Assembly: GCF_001431485.1 (NCBI RefSeq)
Contig: NZ_LDJM01000016.1
Span: 1-64,000 of the forward strand
From: Stenotrophomonas ginsengisoli
GTDB lineage: Bacteria > Pseudomonadota > Gammaproteobacteria > Xanthomonadales > Xanthomonadaceae
DNA: 64,000 nucleotides
Direction: 5' to 3'
Shown: positions 61,977-64,000 of the stretch, one piece after another
Layout: every line of letters begins with the position of its first letter
Numbering within the stretch: position 1 is the stretch's first letter
The notes under the pieces: model-generated
What the model saw: the letters and a program-made list of their open reading frames with translations, nothing else
Database searches by the model: none
What the model was told of the DNA's origin: nothing
Translations under genes and position numbers: made by a program

Positions 61977-63662
61977 TTACTTGGCTGCTGCTGCGGCCGG
62001 CGCCGGATACTTGCGGATCATCAGCCACTGCTGGAGCAGACCCAGGCCACCGTTGACCACCCAGTACAGCACCAGGCCGGACGGCATGAAGGCCATCATG
62101 ACGCCGAAGATCAGCGGCATGAACATCATCACCTTCTGCTGCATCGGGTCCATGCCGTTCATCGGGGTCAGGCGCTGCGTGGCCCACATCACTGCGACGT
62201 TGATGATCGGCAGGATGAAGTACGGGTCACGTGCGGTCAGGTCCTGGATCCAGGCAAACCACGGGGCCTGACGCAGCTCCACCGATTCCACCAGCACCCA
62301 GTACAGGGCGAAGAAGATCGGCATCTGGATCAGCAGCGGCAGGCAGCCACCCAGCGGATTGATCTTCTCCTTCTTGTACAGGTCCATCATCGCCATCTGG
62401 AACTTCTGGCGGTCCTCGCCATAACGCTCCTTGAGCTGGGCAATGCGCGGCTGCACGGCGCGCATCTTGGCACCGGAGCGGAACTGGGCGGCCGACAGCG
62501 GGAACATCACCAGGCGCAGCAGGATCACCAGGCCGACAATGGCCCAGCCCCAGTTCTGCACCAGGTTGTGAACCTTGTCCAGGACCCAGAACAGGCCCTT
62601 GCCGATCAGTGCCATGGTGTCAAAGCGGCTGTAATCGACCACGCGGTCCAGGCCCTTCACGTCCTGGGCGTTGATCTGGTCCACCAGCTTCGGGCCCACC
62701 CACAGGCGGCCTTCGGTGCTGACCGTCTGCCCCGGGGCCACGGTGAAGCCCGGGCCATTGGCAGCGATGCTGTAACTGGCGCCGTCACGGTTGAGCTGGA
62801 ACAGCGAGGTCTGGTCCTGCTGCGGGATCCAGGCGCTGTAGAAGTGGTGCTGCAGCATGGCCAGCCAGCCGCCTTCCACCACCTGGTTCAGGTTGCCGTC
62901 GTCCAGGTAATCCTTGTCAAAGGCACGGCGCTCGTAGGCGTCGTTGTACCAGGTCGCACCATTGAAGGAGAACGAATCCGGGTTGGTCATGCCCTTGGAG
63001 ATGGTCGGCGGCACGCGCTGCAGGCGACGGTAGACATAACCCTGCCAGGTGCCGGCGCCGTCATTGCTGACCTCATCGCGCACGGCAATGGCATAGCTGC
63101 CACGGCTGAAGGTGTAGGTACGGCGGATGCTCACGCCGTCGGCGCTGGTCCACACAAACGGCACCACCAGCGACTGCTCGCCGTCGGCCAGGGTGTAGCT
63201 GGTCGCCCCTTCAACACGGAAACCGGCCGCTTCCGGCACGGCCGAGCCCTTCTCGCTGGCCCAGCCGGTCACCGCGCTGTACGGATTGCCGGACTGGTTG
63301 GAGAACAGTTCCACCGGGGCGGCGCCTTCGGCCTTGCTCTGCGGGTAAGCCAGCAGACGGGCCTGGTCGATGGTGCCACCGTCCAGTTCCAGGTCCAGAA
63401 CGTCGGTGACCACACGCACGCGCGGTGCGCTGGTGTTGGCAACAACGGCCGTTTCAGCCACGACGCTGCCATCGGCATTGGCCTGCGGAACGCCCGAACC
63501 CGGCACTGCCGCCGGCACAGCGGCCGTCGTACCCGAAGGGACGGTGGTCTGGGTGGTGGTCGCCGGGGTGGCTGGTGCGACTTGCTCGCGGTTCCAGGCC
63601 ATCCACAACAGGACCGCTACCGCCATCCAGGCGAAAATCAGAAATACACGGGTCTGGTTCAT
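61977..63662 (-). CDS. yidC: Membrane protein insertase YidC
   Basis: A 561-residue Oxa1/YidC insertase. The N-terminal helix is at ~5-22, a Thr/Ala/Pro-rich linker follows (~28-65), then the large periplasmic beta-domain (~75-335) and five C-terminal helices. The hydrophilic groove has the arginine of [12 protein letters not shown], followed by [20 protein letters not shown] and [12 protein letters not shown]. It inserts membrane proteins with or without SecYEG. It starts 13 bp after rnpA and ends in a clear terminator. Confidence 0.97.
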   Translation of the reverse strand: MNQTRVFLIFAWMAVAVLLWMAWNREQVAPATPATTTQTTVPSGTTAAVPAAVPGSGVPQANADGSVVAETAVVANTSAPRVRVVTDVLDLELDGGTIDQARLLAYPQSKAEGAAPVELFSNQSGNPYSAVTGWASEKGSAVPEAAGFRVEGATSYTLADGEQSLVVPFVWTSADGVSIRRTYTFSRGSYAIAVRDEVSNDGAGTWQGYVYRRLQRVPPTISKGMTNPDSFSFNGATWYNDAYERRAFDKDYLDDGNLNQVVEGGWLAMLQHHFYSAWIPQQDQTSLFQLNRDGASYSIAANGPGFTVAPGQTVSTEGRLWVGPKLVDQINAQDVKGLDRVVDYSRFDTMALIGKGLFWVLDKVHNLVQNWGWAIVGLVILLRLVMFPLSAAQFRSGAKMRAVQPRIAQLKERYGEDRQKFQMAMMDLYKKEKINPLGGCLPLLIQMPIFFALYWVLVESVELRQAPWFAWIQDLTARDPYFILPIINVAVMWATQRLTPMNGMDPMQQKVMMFMPLIFGVMMAFMPSGLVLYWVVNGGLGLLQQWLMIRKYPAPAAAAAK

Positions 63663-63675
63663 CTGCAGGCTCGAC

Positions 63676-64000
63676 TCAGCCGGGCGTGGATCCCGGCGTG
63701 TTCATGGGGAGGGAAGCAGTGTTCCCTGGCGAGGCGATTGTGACCTCGGCACCGGCTGGCGGCAACGCACCGGCACGGCGAAGCAGTCGTTCAAACGACT
63801 GACGGATCTCATCATTGCTGGCCGTCTTGGCAGCTGCTCGAGCGACCACGACAAAATCGCCACCCACCATCTGCCAACGCAGATGGCGTGTAGCGTCACG
63901 CAGTACACGCTTGATCCGATTCCGGCCCACGGCCCGGGTATCCACTTTGCGGGATACAGCCAAGCCCAGCCGCGCCGGGTTTTCCCCGCGAAGCCAGTGG
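63676..64000 (-). CDS. rnpA: Ribonuclease P protein component (5' end outside window)
   Basis: The last 107 codons of RnpA; the gene runs off the right edge. The conserved RNR-type motif region is [15 protein letters not shown], preceded by [14 protein letters not shown]. It pairs with the RnpB RNA to trim tRNA 5' leaders. The C-terminus carries an extra ~25 residues rich in Pro, Ser, Thr and Gly (ending NTPGSTPG), beyond the usual end. The stop lies 13 bp before yidC, leaving no room for yidD. Confidence 0.95.
   Translation of the reverse strand, partial: HWLRGENPARLGLAVSRKVDTRAVGRNRIKRVLRDATRHLRWQMVGGDFVVVARAAAKTASNDEIRQSFERLLRRAGALPPAGAEVTIASPGNTASLPMNTPGSTPG

Overview
This is a high-GC bacterial chromosome segment. 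Codon use is strongly GC-biased, and the family content and gene order point to a gammaproteobacterium of the Xanthomonadaceae, probably Stenotrophomonas or a close relative; I infer this from gene content, not from a database match. The right edge carries rnpA, yidC and mnmE, the conserved cluster beside rpmH/dnaA, so the window probably lies within about 65 kb of oriC. I saw no tRNA, rRNA, CRISPR array, transposase or prophage.

Layout. 0.2-4.0 kb: a BenE-type transporter, a hexose-phosphate mutarotase, an MltB-type lytic transglycosylase and a YchJ protein. 4.1-8.1 kb: an adaptor/permease/ATPase export system and a TauE/SafE permease. 8.1-11.1 kb: a membrane EAL phosphodiesterase, an oxidoreductase behind a perfect FNR/ANR-type box, and a YegP protein. 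11.3-17.8 kb: folE followed by three genes that look like a Wadjet/MksBEF-type SMC complex (jetA, jetB, jetC) with no jetD nuclease. 18.0-23.3 kb: a MarR regulator with a palindromic operator and a DUF1656/HlyD/outer-membrane-factor/FUSC efflux operon (AaeXAB-like). 23.4-29.5 kb: a type I restriction-modification locus (hsdM, hsdS, hsdR) with an Abi_2 abortive-infection gene between hsdS and hsdR. 29.7-38.6 kb: recC-recB-recD. 39.4-43.4 kb: a complete mlaFEDCBA lipid-asymmetry operon closed by a strong terminator. 43.5-48.1 kb: a large repeat-rich autotransporter. 48.4-64 kb: glutathione peroxidase, a small lipoprotein, rmuC, a secreted deoxyribosyltransferase-like protein, a LysE exporter, an M19 dipeptidase, an AI-2E-type permease fused to a GAF domain, rlmI, terC behind a yybP-ykoY-type manganese riboswitch, a rhomboid protease, a glycerophosphodiesterase, mnmE, yidC and partial rnpA.

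The genes divide into envelope maintenance (mla, yidC, transglycosylase, rhomboid, autotransporter), efflux (two tripartite systems plus several single permeases), DNA handling and defence (JetABC, hsd/Abi, RecBCD, RmuC) and core housekeeping (folE, mnmE, rnpA, rlmI). The observations most worth following are the nuclease-less SMC operon with a histone-H1-like tail on its ATPase, the Abi gene embedded in the type I R-M locus, the permease-GAF fusion, the manganese riboswitch with its promoter in front of terC, and several proteins whose signature residues deviate from their families.
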